Shown: positions 38,704-52,000, counted from the first letter of the stretch. The stretch is 64,000 bases of DNA from Malurus cyaneus samueli (GCA_009741485.1 CM019215.1:78329948-78393947), one strand, 5' to 3'. Numbers and translations are program-made. Notes: generated from the letters alone by a model not told the origin.

Positions 38704-41354
38704 GACTTTAATTGGAAGATTTTTTTTGAGACATTTTCTCTACTGACATGTTCTTTACTTCCAACTACTAGCAAGCACAATTCTTTAGTTCAGAAATATC
38801 TACCACATTATTTGGGCTATACTGTTACTCTTTTATCAAATGTAAAATAGAATGAATTATGTACAGCTGTGGAATTAACAATTACTTGTCACCTTACTTA
38901 CACACATCTTGTGCACATTTAAGTACTCTTAAAGGCATTATTCCAGCTGTTCTGGAATAAGTTCAGTTACTGCAATGCTTTTGGCATTTCTCTTTGGAGA
39001 TCTAAATTGTTCCATTTCAAAAGAATTTAAATTTCTTGTACAATTATTTAAAATGTAGACACATTTATAAAAGCATCCATGCATTAGTGTATTTGAGTTT
39101 CAACTTGGTGTAACCTGGCAGTCAATCACAGCAGTGCACAGAGAGTGTGCACATTTTCAAGACTGCCAGATATACGAATTGCAAAATGTTCAGCACTAGC
39201 TTTAGCATTTAAAAGAAGCATTGCATGACTAATGAGAATAGGGGAGCAGTGTTAAAAGTAGAGATTAGCACCAAGGGAGACAGAAGAGAACTGTTTCTTG
39301 GCAACAGGACCAGAATCAGTGGTATGTTAGCTGGAATTTCTGCAGATTAAATTTCCAAGGTACCCTTTCAGCTGTCTGTTGAAGGCAAAACAGGAATTGT
39401 TTATATTTTGCAGTGAGGTTATTGGCAAATTCAGCATGTTTTACAACTTTAATTCTTTCTCTTTTGGAAATCAGCCCTACAAAATCATAGACTTTCTATC
39501 ACTCATCAAATGAGAAAAAAATAATATGGACACAATCCACTCAAATTGATTTTACTGAAATGTGGCTATATTTTTTTTAGAGGGAAAAATTGCTATTTAT
39601 TGTTTTTCCAATCTTTATGGCATATGAACAACTTTGAAACAGTGGAGATATTTAGTGTAAAGGAGGGCTTGGTTTTGTGTTCTTTATTCTTTTCTCCAGA
39701 AAAAAAACCAAACTATTTTAAGTGGTAAAATAATAGGATTAAAATATTATAGCCTTTGAGTACCAGTCCAGAACTGAAAAGTTAGTTGAACATATAGAGC
39801 CTCCAAAAGACTACAGGGGAGGCTACAAAACCTGGATTTAATACTGCATTTTCATGCCAGGAAAAACGTCAGAACAAAGCAAATGATGAGAGATCTGATG
39901 AATATGGATGCCATGTAAGCATTTTTTCCAAAATCCTAGTATTCAGAAAAGAGTATATTGAATTTTAATTTGATATAAAAAAAATCTGAGTGGGTAAGAA
40001 CAGCTATTTTTGAGGAAAAAAATGTTAACTTTTTTATCAAGTCATCTATTTTTGTAGAATCTGAGACATCTGAGCATCCTTTCATACACCAATATCAAAC
40101 AATCCTATGGTAATAGGACCAAGGAAAATAAAACTTCTGGCATATCAAGACCAGAGAATAGGTGGGATGAAACCTTCCCAAAATTAGTGTTAAATAAACC
40201 CCAATCTCTTCTGGCTTTATTTTTACATCATAAGCCTCTTGGCCTCTTGAGCTATCACTCTTTTAGAAAAATCTATAAATGAGTAAAGAACAATCAAAAT
40301 TACTTGTTGTCACCATTACAGCTCTGAAAACTGATTCAGTTCATTCTATTGCAAGAAAATGTATACCAAATTAATATGTAACAAGTTGCAATTTGAATCA
40401 ATTTAATCAATCTCTCAAGATAACAATTCTGCTTAAAAATCAGTTTCACCTGCTAAGGTCATTAATGAGGTGAATCTCATCACTATTCATTAGGCATCAC
40501 TCACCATATTCCATAAGATCTCTTACAACATTAAATGGGTGATTAGGCTCCAATGGAAGATATTTCCTGTGGAAGAATCATTATGATTCATTTATCTTTC
40601 TGTCTCTTTATTATGCCTTCTGTCTACTAACATATGTGTGAGGCTCCTCTCCTTGTTAATGCCTTTTTCCTTCTTCATACAGTATGCTGAAAGGAATGCT
40701 ATTTCAAACCAGTGAAAAGACAATAAAAGCTTTCCCTCTTCATTAACCAACACCAAAAAAAGAACCCAAACCCCCTCCAAACAAGCACAACTCCCCTCAC
40801 AATACCTGAAAAATTCAGGCAGCCTTTGTTCAACTGCTACAAGCCTAATTACATATCCAGAGTCAATAACTCAAGAGGGTTGAGTGTTACAACTCCTGAC
40901 AGACCAGTTGTAAAACCTTAAGGTCATTTTCAGGTGTTTCAATTTTTTGCCAAAATCATAACCTGAATGTTGTACCACTGCAGAATATTCTTGACCAAAA
41001 ACCATGGTGAATTATGTCTACTTATTTTAATTTTATCTTCCTGTGGATTTTTGTACATTTGCTCATTCAGCAAATCCATTTAGAAACTTGTTATGATTAT
41101 TGGATTTTTGTACAGGGATTTTAAAAGGTTGCTAGGGTTTTGACTTGTACTTTTTGTAACACTGTAATATTTCTTAACTCCACTCTGTCAGATCTCAGAA
41201 AATCTCTAATGGATGTTCCATCATATGTTAGGGTGAGGACTTCTGGGTGAAAGCAGACACAAAGAAACACAACTTGCTTCAAAGCATGATGATTGACTGC
41301 TCAGTGGATGGACCTCCAGATTTTGAGATTACGTTGTAGCCTACATTTCGTAGA
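38704..41354. other. AT-rich noncoding stretch, nothing recognised
   Basis: No gene, RNA gene or named repeat can be supported. Confidence 0.6.
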
Positions 41355-41460
41355 GGGTTTTTTGGGTTTTCTTTTGGGTTTGTTTTTTTTTGGGGGGGTT
41401 TTTTTTTTTTTTTGTTTGTTTGTTTTTGGTTTTGTTTAGTTGGGTTTTTTTTTTTTTTTT
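41355..41460. repeat. T tract interrupted by G
   Basis: About 105 bases of T runs broken by G, including a run of seven G, with one C and one A. A second, shorter tract with GGGGG follows at 41,713-41,747. Confidence 0.9.
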
Positions 41461-41749
41461 CTCTATTAAACTTGTATTAAACTTTGTGATTAAGATTCTG
41501 GTGGTCTGCTAAAAGAAATCAAGGATTGAAATTTCGTTTGAAGGTAGGCAAATGCAGTCAAAATTTCTGTTGAACAAAGCAACTAGTTAGTTACACTGAT
41601 TTTGGGGACCCTCTGTCTTCTAGTCAGTGATGAGCTAACAGGCTTCAGGCAATGCAGATCTTTTTGACAGCATGTATAAAAATATATTACATTAATTTTA
41701 ATGAATAGTTTTAGGGGGTTTTTTTTTGGGTTTTTTTTTTCTTTTTTAA

Positions 41750-43026
41750 AGACCAAACAAACAGGAAAAATGCCCCCTAATTTGTAATCAGACTAGTGAA
41801 TAAATAGGGAAATCAGCTATCTTAGGAATGCCTTCTTTTTTTCTTGTAAACCATAGCCATTTTCTCTGCACAGATAAGGAGGAAAGAATAGAAAAGGAAA
41901 AAGGGAAAAATCCTTAGCTTTCTTTTCCTTAATTTCTCAAATATATTAAAGCAGTTACTCACATTAGTGTAAAATGGAAAAATCACAACTGTTTCTTTCT
42001 TTAATAAATTGAGAAAGCTAATCTGGTCTTGTTAAGAGAAAATTATTGGACATGGAAAGTCAAAATATCAAAATATTGCTACATGTGATCCTTCCACCTA
42101 AAACAAACACAAGCATGAAGAGGTCCAAATTAGCAGCCCTCTGTGAGTCCTTCCTTCTGCTCTGATATACCGTGGAAAGGGAAGCCATGTATTCCTGTTA
42201 TGCAGCACGGTCATTGTCAGTAACGCTGTCATTTTCATAAACTCTGCATTGCATCTGAAAGGACTCAGCACTGAGATCTCTCCTTCTTGCTCTGTCTGAA
42301 CCTTTTTTACCTGACTGTAGCTTTGTTTTACTAAATTAAGCTGTGACCAAAGGTTTTTAATTTGCCAAGTGTCTATGAAAAATTTCCTTTGCTTTTAAAA
42401 TTTTAATCTTGTATGTTGCAAACACAATTTTACGTGGAAAATCTCTTTATTGCTGCTATCTATTCAAAATAAGATTCTTACAACTCTAAAACAATAATGG
42501 AGTATAGAAAAATGCAGGTCTGTTATGATTGTAGTGGCCCTGAGAAGTGGAGACACAAGATGTGTTGTCTAGGAGTAGAGGCATGTGATAAGAAGAGAGG
42601 GGACAGAAGCTGGAGATCCCACATCTACCAACAAATCACCACTGGTCAAACAAATGCAAACCCAGGGCTGACACAACTGATTTTCGGGGCAACAAAGAGA
42701 ATACAGAAATACTATATGATGTGTAAAATCCACTATATGTAGTAAATTTGGATATGGCATGGTGCTGCAAAACAACGAAGAATGACAAATGGAGAAATGT
42801 GTGTTAAGAAAGCCACTTTCAGCAGGCTACAATACCAATCTCAAGACCCAGAGGATCAGAGGTAAGGAGAATAGCAGAAAATTAGGATAGAAATGGAAAG
42901 TGCTAGCAATATTATTATTGATATTGAGAATCTTTCTGCATAGAAGTATTGTAACTCTTATTTTTCTGCACTTCTGTAAAGGAGTCGACCAATAACTTTG
43001 AAGCATTTAAAATACCTGAAGTACAG
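41750..43026. other. Noncoding stretch, nothing recognised
   Basis: An 81-codon plus frame at 42,497-42,742 has a few Cys residues but no complete zinc-binding pattern and no family match that I know. Treated as chance. Confidence 0.5.
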
Positions 43027-43027
43027 G

Positions 43028-43036
43028 TAGATAGAT

Positions 43037-43068
<32 letters not shown>

Positions 43069-43069
43069 N

Positions 43070-43164
<95 letters not shown>
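43028..43164. repeat. Compound GATA/GACA microsatellite
   Basis: A tetranucleotide array begins with GATA units (one interruption, GATTA, near 43,036), switches to about six GACA units at about 43,080-43,103, then returns to about 15 GATA units. The single ambiguous base of the array, an N, is at 43,069. The Tyr-Leu-Ser-Ile frames on the minus strand come only from this repeat. Confidence 0.98.
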
Positions 43165-43628
43165 GTTGTACTTTCTCTTTGCCTGTAAACAGGATATTGA
43201 GCAAAATAAAAGGGAATCATTCTCTTGGGAATTTCTGGTTTTTTCAGACCTCTCATCTGTTAGCAATCCCTTCACAGAGGTTTGCAGTTGTTGCACTGAT
43301 AAGTTATGAGGAAATAATTGTTGTGCTTAAGAATATTTTTCAGTAATTTGCATAGCCTTATAGTACATATTTAAGGAGTTATAGACAACATTTCTCTTTT
43401 GAATATGGGCTAATCTGAAGGATTTCTTTTATACTCTTTCACAGATTAATATTTGCTTTTCCATGTGTACTTGTATTCGACTATTCTGTAGAAAGTTTAC
43501 ATCATGTGGATGTGAAATGTGCTATACATAATCTGGAACCTGGGCAATAGATAATGCTTTTGTATTTAAACTATAAGATACTTACAAAAGCAACTGGGAA
43601 ATCTTGGTGGAGGTGTTTCAAAAGGTAC
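43165..43628. other. AT-rich spacer, nothing recognised
   Basis: No gene or named repeat is seen between the microsatellite and the CR1 fragment. Confidence 0.6.
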
Positions 43629-43629
43629 T

Positions 43630-44140
43630 TCACAGAATCACAGAGTATCCTGAGCTGGACAAGACCCACAAGAACCATTAAGTCCAACTTCTGGCCCTGC
43701 AAAACCCTTCCCCAGGAGTCACATCATGTGTCCAAGAGCATTGTCCAAATGATTCTTGAACTCTGTCAGTCTTGGTGTCGGATCATTTCTTTAGGGAGCC
43801 TGCTCCAGCACCCATCCACACTGAGTGAAGAACTGTTTTCTGAAATCCAACCTAAACTGCCTCTGACACAGCTTCAGGCCATTCCCTTGGTAAGGGGACA
43901 TTCCTGGTAAGGAGACAAAATAGAATAGTGCCTGCTTCTCCACTTCCACTTGTGAGGAAGCTGTGAACAAGGATGAGGTCTTCCCTCAGTCTCTTCTTCT
44001 CCAGGCTGAACAAGCCAAGTGACCTAAGTGCCCCTCGTATGATTTCTCCTGCTGGAGGGGGTCTGGGCCTCTGTCAGACCTGCTCCCTAAAGCCCTCTCT
44101 CTGGCCTTTGGAGCAGCTCAAGTCACCTGTGTCATGCCAG
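43630..44140 (-). mobile_element. CR1 LINE 3'-end fragment
   Basis: The left edge has CACAGAATCACAGAGTATCC, the reverse complement of the CR1 terminal octamers, followed by the reverse-complemented ORF2 tail. Landmarks are AAGTCCAACTTCTGGCCCTG, GGGAGCCTGCTCCAGCACCC and TCCAGGCTGAACAAGCC. The last corresponds to the GLFSLEKRRL block of ORF2. The copy is on the minus strand, about 510 bases long and 5'-truncated. It is one of the better-preserved copies here. Confidence 0.93.
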
Positions 44141-47100
44141 AATGGGTTTGAAATGTGAAGGCTGACTGGCAAAGTAGTTGTCAAAGTAAATGAATGCATT
44201 AAAAAAAATCCCACTACTTAGTCTCAACAAATGCAAGAGCTCTGCTTTGGTCTGTTTAGACCATTTCATATTAATTTGCCTGTCTAACTGCAAGTGGCCA
44301 ATTGAATCTATGAAAAGACTTCTAGTTTACCCTTCATCTCTCATTACACAAAAGTTCTTTAAAAAAGGCTGTTTCTAGCTTGTCAGCCACTTCACTGGAA
44401 ATGAAAGTGTTCTGAGTACCACTTCATGGTCCATGTCTAAGGCAGAACAAAAGAATTAACTGACCTTTAGACTGCTCCTTGACTTGCCACATGCATCCAG
44501 CACTTGTGCATGTTTTAGAACCACTAGTTTCATACTGAAGATCAGTTTTCTTCAAACAAAACATCAAAGAAATATAAATAGAAACATGTCACAGCTTAAA
44601 AACTGTTGCTTTGTTTTTTTTGGTTTTTTTTTCCCAAGAGTTTTTTCTTACCCATGTGTGTAATGTCTATATGTGTCTCATAAAATACATACATCAGCAG
44701 GTGCACCCACAAGCACAGAGCAACACAGTTGGTAATCCAGAATTTGTGTTTGTGCATAGTATTTTGTTGATATAGTATATGCAATCATTCTTTTACTAAC
44801 TAAACCTAACCAGTAAGCATTTATCTTTGAGGAATTCTGTTTCTGCTTGTCCTTCAATTCAACATCTTGCATGTCATTGCTCCTTGAAACAGGCTGTTCA
44901 GGGTTGCTTAGTGAGGGGATTTTTTGCTGTCACTTTCTTATTTTAAGTAATTGTATCTGTCTTTCCATGTAGATGTTGAAAGCTGTAATTCCTCCTACTT
45001 AAAAATTGTTCCCACTCTTACTAATTGACAAGTGCCCTTATCCAAGAAAACCCTGTTTTCATACTCAAAAGTACCATGTGTAACTGTGAATGTATTCTGT
45101 AAGACTGGCAGATTTCTAGAAGTTCACTGTGAATGAATTCATCAACAAACAGCAACACCTTTGACTAATCTGCTGGTTTTTTTTTTTTTTTGTTTGTTTT
45201 TTTTTTGTTTTGTTTTTTGAATGTGATTTGGTGTTTTAAATGTCACCAAACTGCCAGGCCGTGTATTGATTGTATGCTTTTCTCTTTACATGTGCCAATT
45301 GCTATTCTATTATGTTGTGGCTCAGGTGGATGATACAGCTGTTTCTTTTCCCTCAATAGGTAACTGCAATTTTGACATAGTGTGAGACATTGGGGTCAAC
45401 CCTTTGGACTTGTTAGAAATAACGAATGGAAGATGATTCCAGGCTCAGGTGGAACTGTATTCTCATGGAAACTATATAATCTGTTTTATTTGTAATCTTA
45501 GATTTAATTAGTTGTAGTTTTTGACTAACTTCTCAAAGCTATTTTCTCTCTCTCTTTTTATATGAATTTTTTTATGAAATTAATCTCTTCCAGGTATGTG
45601 TAGGTAATATAAATCTTTGTTTATAAAAGTCTGGACTGTAATATTGTGACACTCTCCACATGCATTTACATATTTCTTCCAGGACTGAAGTTGTACTCAC
45701 TTAAGACAGTTGATGTTTTAATCTTGAAAATGCATCTGGAGATATACTCTGTTCACATGATATTGAGAAGTCCTTGGAAATGTTTCTGGTAACCTCCGAG
45801 TGCATTTTTTCATCTTTTTTTTTTTTTTTTTTTTCACCTATAACCCTGGTCAGATAAACTGGAGGCAATAACTGCATATGCGGTCCTAATTATGAAGATT
45901 TCATTCAGTATTTACAGTATTTATGTCAGTTTTTTACTATTCATTAGAAAGAAAATGTATTTTTGCCATCCTGTGTTGTAAACAGCTGCCCACTAATTAA
46001 AAAAGAATCATAAGTGAAAAAGTCTCTTTTATTTGATTTTGACAATCTTTTTTTCGGCCATCACTTTTTGTTATAGACTTTTACATCAAGTGATTGGAAA
46101 GTGCACGTACATGAATAATGAACAGTGTGATGCCATGTTTTGCAGCAATGTCTAAGAAAGCTAAAAATGACAAAACGACCACCCCTCAAAAAAAAACTAA
46201 ACTCCAAATCATAGTACTCAGTTGAACCTTTCCGATGTGCCTTGCTTTTCCAACATAAGTCATGAAGACATTGAGCAATAAACATACAGGAACAGAAGTC
46301 ACAAAGGTCTTGCTGAAAACATGATTTTTGTCTAATGCAGATGTCTTTAGCACGTCCTTCATTACAATACCTGTATTGCTGCATTTGACAGTACCAGCAT
46401 GGGGTCACCTCTGTATCTTGTCATTTTTGGTAGCAAATAACCAAGACAGTCAGATAAAAAATACTATCCTGTATCAAGCTAGAAAAATGAAAGTAAAAGA
46501 CTATTTTACAGATAACTGGATTTTTGGAACCTGAAATATTTTTAAAATTAAAATGAATCAAAATTTTAGCATTCACGTGAAAGGCTGGTGAGTGCAGAAT
46601 AATAAAAAAAAAAATAGTTTCATTTATAACTTTATATTAAGCTGGTATCTTTTCCATTTCTAACTGTAGGAAAAGTGAATTACCTGTCTGATGATATTAT
46701 ACTGAGGTGCATTATCTTTAAAAACTAAAGCACATTAAAACAAGAAGTTTTCTTTTGTTTTTGTTTTGTTTTGTTTGTGTTTTGTTTTTTTTTTTTTTTG
46801 TTTGTTTTTGTTTTTTGTTGGTTTGGTTTTGTTTTTTTTAAATTAAAGTTCAAATTTGTTTTCCTGTTTTTAGGGTGAGACCAAAATATCTTTTCAGTAT
46901 ATGTGTTAAAATGTCAGAAAAACTCAGCTCAAGCTCTCAATCAACAATTTGATATTGACATGCGTTTTCTGGTTCCTGTAAATAAATTATTCCTTCTCCT
47001 AAGTATTAAGTGTTTTTATAGAAAAAAATAACTTCATTAAAGACAAAAAAAAAGATTATAATATCAAGAACACCATCTAGATGGATTCAGGTAAATGGCT

Positions 47101-48010
47101 ACCTACACCATTATCCTGATATTTAATGGTTTACTTGTTTTCCAGAATATCCTGTTGCATGTTGTCTGAAATATCAAAACAAATGTATGGATGTAAATCT
47201 GTGTTCGCTGAAGTCTCCCAGACCTTGAGACAAAGAGATATCTCCTAGCAGTTTTCAGCTGTTACATGCCACATACCTTTACAGTTTCAGAGCTGTCTGA
47301 AATGTCTGATTTTTCTGACTACAAATGGAATAATTATATGTTCCACTTCTATAATCTTCTTGGTGTCTGGTGTAACTCAATGCAGTTACTTTATCTCTTG
47401 TATTGCTGAGAAGAATTTAAATTCTGGTGCAAGTTTATTCAGCTTTTTCTTTTTGAGACAATTCAGTGAAAAGTAGAACTCTTTCGCAGAAGTTCTTTTG
47501 CAAAGATCTGCGCCTTTTCCATTATGCAAGTACCTCTTCCTGACTGATACTAATTATTGCTATGACTGAGGTCAAAGTAATTATTTTGTTTAGATTTTTT
47601 TAAAATGTTTTTATGCATATAGATCAACAGATTCAGGCCCATGCTGCACAAAGAAAAAACTTTAACTCAATTTCCCTCTTCCTCATGCTGACTAAAGGAG
47701 AGATTATCTCACCATCTTCATGGTTTTAGGAAAGCTGACATGAGTTTTAGCTCCCAAATTTTCCATACACACCTCTGCCTCTGCTGGAGTCCTTGTCATC
47801 AAATGTATCTTAAAGCAACATCTGGACTTCTTTGTTTTGTAATGAAAAGCTAATCAGGGTCTGAGCATATAATTTATCTTCACCTTTACTCTGGGTTGTG
47901 AATCCTGGAAGTATCTGCTCTCGTAAATGAGCCCTGAGATTATTGTCAGTGCACTGAGTAAATATGCATATAATTATGTGAACCTTTGCTGTTTTGAAGA
48001 ATACCAAGTT
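44141..48010. other. AT-rich noncoding stretch with T/G tracts
   Basis: Low-complexity T/G or T tracts lie at 44,610-44,632, 45,177-45,218, 45,815-45,834 and 46,748-46,839. The 115-codon minus frame at 46,061-46,408 is Cys-rich but unrecognised. No gene is supported. Confidence 0.55.
46748..46839. repeat. T tract interrupted by G
   Basis: About 90 bases of T runs separated by single G or GG, with one C. Same class as the tracts at 3.25, 10.4, 30.6 and 41.4 kb. Confidence 0.9.
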
Positions 48011-48036
48011 CTTTCTTTTCCTTCCTTCCTTCCTTC

Positions 48037-48107
<71 letters not shown>

Positions 48108-48165
48108 TTCTTTCTTCCTTTCTTTCTCTTCTTCCTTTCTCTCCTTTCTTTCTTTCTTTCTTTCA
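48010..48165. repeat. Pyrimidine microsatellite (TTTC/TTCC)n
   Basis: About 155 bases of pure pyrimidine on the plus strand. It starts with TTCC units, has a long regular TTTC core, and ends with a mixed TTTC/TTCC/CTCC segment. Poly-Ser/Phe/Leu (plus) and Lys/Glu/Arg (minus) frames over it are artefacts. Mirror-symmetric pyrimidine tracts of this kind can form triplex (H-) DNA. Confidence 0.97.
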
Positions 48166-48439
48166 AGTAAATGAAAGCTAGTGTAAATACTCCTGTGTTG
48201 GCTGTAGACTCCTCAAAGTAATTAATCTATTTCAGGTCTCAGTTTCAAGCTTGATGCTGTGAAAATACATATTTTTTTAAATTGCATAACCTAACATGTG
48301 ACTGAGGATCAAAAAAAAAAAAAAATCCCACATTATATAAACCATTAGGAAAAGATTAGCTATACTGCACAGAAAAAAAAAAAGGTTTAATCAATGGATT
48401 TTTGCGAATGGAGACTAGAAATAATTCATGTTATGATGG

Positions 48440-49097
48440 TGTGTTGCCCCACCCTTCCACCCCTTAATCCATACCCACCAGCAGGGGTTGTGATGGCTTC
48501 ATCCAGTTTACAGTGGACTGTGGTGGAAGGATGACAGTGCAGCAGCCAAGGCAGTTTGGAACAGTGACCTAAATTGCTGGCATTCAGACACCACTATAAA
48601 TCAATCAATTTACTCCATAAATAGCAGGTTGCAGGGGCCCATTGAGCTCTCCTGCCTGGCAGGGGCTGCACACTGGGATCACCCCTCAAGTAGGGACAGC
48701 TCCCTCAGTTGCTCCTCAGGGCTGAAAGATTCCTTGCCCCAACATGTCATTGGTAAGAGTGCTAAACTCTGAAATGTTACCTAAGTGAATAAAAGACTAA
48801 TCATGCACATATAATCCTGTAGACATAAATCACTGACTAAATCTGGGACTAGGATTAGATCTGACAGCCCCTAGATTCCTCTCTGAAAAGGAGTCTAGAA
48901 CTCCAGGGGGTCATTTCTGAATTTCATAATTCAATAGGAGGGTCTCCCTGAGAGCTTCATCCAACCTTGTCCTCTCTGCAGTACATAACCCTGTGTGCCT
49001 TGCCATCAAACCTAATTAAACCACTGTTGAATTTAACATTGATTTTTTCATTAACTTACTGTTTTAATAAAGTATAGCGTTGCTACTCTCTTACAAG
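48440..49097 (+). mobile_element. ERV LTR, about 650 bp
   Basis: A GC-richer block begins TGTTGCCCCACCC at about 48,442. It has a TATA-like CATAAATAG box (48,616-48,624), AATAAA signals at 48,788 and 49,066-49,071, and could end at ACA near 49,095. The layout fits an LTR in plus orientation, and the text resembles songbird ERVL-like LTRs that I recall. No clear target-site duplication is visible, so either the ends are misplaced or the copy is old. No viral gene remnant lies next to it. Confidence 0.55.
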
Positions 49098-52000
49098 TGA
49101 AGTGCATCACTCCATTTGCAGCACACGCAAGGAGTTTATAAATTGGAAGTATCTCTATTGATTTCAATGGCTCCTGATTTACAGTCACATGAAGAAGATC
49201 ACAATCAAGATCTGTGCTATTTTCTAAATCTGTTGCAATGAAAAGAAGAGATGCAAGAGGCTTACTTGAGAGCTTAGCTTATACTAAATTGATTTATAGT
49301 ATGATTTCATTAAAATGACATTGTAGGCACTGGCATGATCCTTTTATTGACATAACTTGCTTTCTTTAAATTGCCTAAAGGACCAGCTCTGAAATTAGAA
49401 GAGCGGTAAAAGGTAAAAGAAAGGCAAAATAATCTCTCTTTTTTTGTAGGTGAGTGCTTTTTACCTATAGAGTGTACTTCCTGTCTTTCACATTTTCTAC
49501 TTATTTTGTCTGCCTGTACTGTGTGTTGATGGTAAATCAGATAATCTGATCCATACTAAGTTCTACTCCTGTCTTTCTTTCTTTGGGATTATTCTGTGTT
49601 GGTAGATTGAAAATGGTTTCTCTAACAAGGATAATGATTTTTATGAATTTTTCTCTGCACATTTGAGGTTTGTTACAGAGATTTATAGAACAGAGTTAAT
49701 TTCACTTATTTCTTGCGTGTGTTGTTTTCCGGAACTCCAAAATGTTTCTAATGTAAGAATAGGAATATATTTTCTATTAGTTATATCTGATATTCATTTA
49801 TCTTGTAGATATAATTTCCCTTGGAAATTTATAGAACAAGCACAGAAAGCTGGTTTAGTTGCGAGAAGGAGAAAATTTCTAATCTTTCCACACATTAAAA
49901 TTTTGCAAGCTACTCTAGAAATGTTACATGTTTTCTGAAGTTGGCATGGGTTCTACAAAATGGTTAAAAATAAAAATATAAAGACCTTAATTATATAGTG
50001 AAGGGATAGCTTCATTATTATCAATTCAGGACTCTTGAAATTCACCCTAAAATCTCTATTTAGAAGTGCTGATACTTGCTATTTGTGACGTTGTTATTTT
50101 CTTAAGGCTTTTCAATGTCTGACATTCTGTACAAACTTGGTCATGTTGCCTTTGTCTGTGGTGAGAAAATGTGTTTGCATCTTGGGAAATTTATTTATAT
50201 TTTTGAATTATTCATGTCCAGCCATTCTGATGTTGAGCATACAGCTGTAGGTTCTTTTAATATAGTGACATTTTGAGTATAATCTCAAAGACAGCCAAAA
50301 TTCCAATTCTATTTTAGAGAATTCAATCTTACTAATAGAGTTTCATAATGCTGGATTCTGAAGGTCTGGCTTCACTTCTGTTGAAGCAAGGTCAACCGGT
50401 CAAGCAGTGTCTAGACCTGTCTTGAAATCTAAAAGGGAAGAGATTTGGGTGCTAAAGTGATTATCCATATTGAATTTCTTATTACATTGTTGAAATCGCT
50501 TGTCAGGTATGTGACAAAATTGCCAATAGTTCTGAGGACAGGGAAAACCTGGCAAATGAGCAGGAGCATCGTAAGTTTCTAATGTCAATTCCATGCCAGC
50601 TGCTGGCAGACTTCTTCATCAGTTTTTTCATCTTGTGCTGTAATGCAATGCTGCAGGAGACTGTCATTGACTGTTCCCCATCATTGCTTGATATCTATTT
50701 CTCACATCCATTGACAGTGTCTGAAATGGGAGAGATAACCAAAAATATAAATGGCATATCTATCAAATTGTGTAACTTTGTACTGCTGCTTACATCACAT
50801 CTTCCACAGCTAGAAATTATACTATTCCTTTAGCCTCACACTGCAGGAGGAAAAACAGCTAATAGGATGCAGAAATGAAAGTGTGAGGAAAAACACATTT
50901 TGGCACTGAGTTTGCTGGAACCAAGAGGAATTACATCTGGGAGAGACAGAGAATAGCAAGACCCTTGAGTAGGCTGCCATAAATTTGCATAGACATCCTA
51001 GTTCTGAATATTTAGCCAAACCTCAATATTTCTGTCTTTGACACTGTTCTGTTTGTACTACTACTAAATACAGCTTGTCAAAGTTGGTAAGTCCAAAATA
51101 CCTTTCTCTGATACAATTAATATGTAGATAGATACCTCATTTTGAAAAATGTCACGAATATTCTGTAACTCAAGTTTTTTACTCTAGCCCAGAGGCCCAG
51201 GTATCACTGATGCTATTTCTCTGCCTTCCACCCAGCTGCTGTATAGGTGCTCCATGGTGTGGTTGATGGCATGAACATTCTAAATTAGACTTCCTAGGAA
51301 ATACTGCTGGTCCTCTCCCATGCTTGTAACCACAATACAGCTTGTAGGTACAAAAACAGATTAGAATCTGTGAAAGGGTAGTATTTCTTTTCATCTTGTT
51401 CTTTCTCAGAACCACTAGACAACAAACGCCTTAAAAGAAGAAAGAAAGAAAAAAAAAAAAAAGAAAGAAAAAAGAAAAAAAGAACCAGAGAAGGTAATTA
51501 AGTAATCATACCTTTTGTTCTTCTCCTACATAAAGGCTTGGGGTGGTTTTATTTCCAATTTGCTGGTTTAACTGTTTTCGACCAAAAAAAATTAAGAAAG
51601 TAGAGTTTTATGGGTTGAAAACAGGGAAATTAAAATTAAACTTATTGGGCTGTATTCAATTTTAGCTAATAGATGCTTTCTTAAATTTAGTATATTAAAT
51701 TGCTCTATTTTATATTGCATTAATTTAAATGTGTATTATATTATTTTCCCTCTACAATTTTATATTATTTTCCCTCTCTTTCTGGGGAAAGAAAAAAAAA
51801 TGCCTCAAGAATATTGTATCTTAATTAAATAAACCACAGGCAATAACTGGGGTTTGCACAATAGCATCTCCTCTATAACAGGGAGAGCAGTTGTACCATA
51901 ACAATTTTTAGACATGTCAGTCATCGTGCCACTGAAATATTTCAGCTTTCTATGCAAAAAAAACCTATTGCTGTTGAACATCCTCACATTTGTTATTACC

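Noticed and set aside
42497..42742. 81-codon plus frame with Cys pairs suggesting a zinc knuckle
   Set aside because: The Cys/His spacing does not complete a known knuckle or finger pattern.
43028..43164. Possible CRISPR-like or other spacer array
   Set aside because: Units are 4 bases with no spacers. It is an ordinary eukaryotic microsatellite.
42915..43296. Minus-strand frames of 65-113 codons with Tyr-Leu-Ser-Ile repeats
   Set aside because: They are translations of the GATA/GACA microsatellite, and all three frames give the same repeat.
47810..48181. Lys/Glu/Arg-rich and Ser/Phe-rich frames of 84-118 codons
   Set aside because: They come from the TTTC pyrimidine tract.
50582..50833. 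83-codon plus frame with hydrophobic N-terminus resembling a membrane peptide
   Set aside because: Hydrophobicity reflects T-rich DNA. No family pattern or exon boundary was seen.
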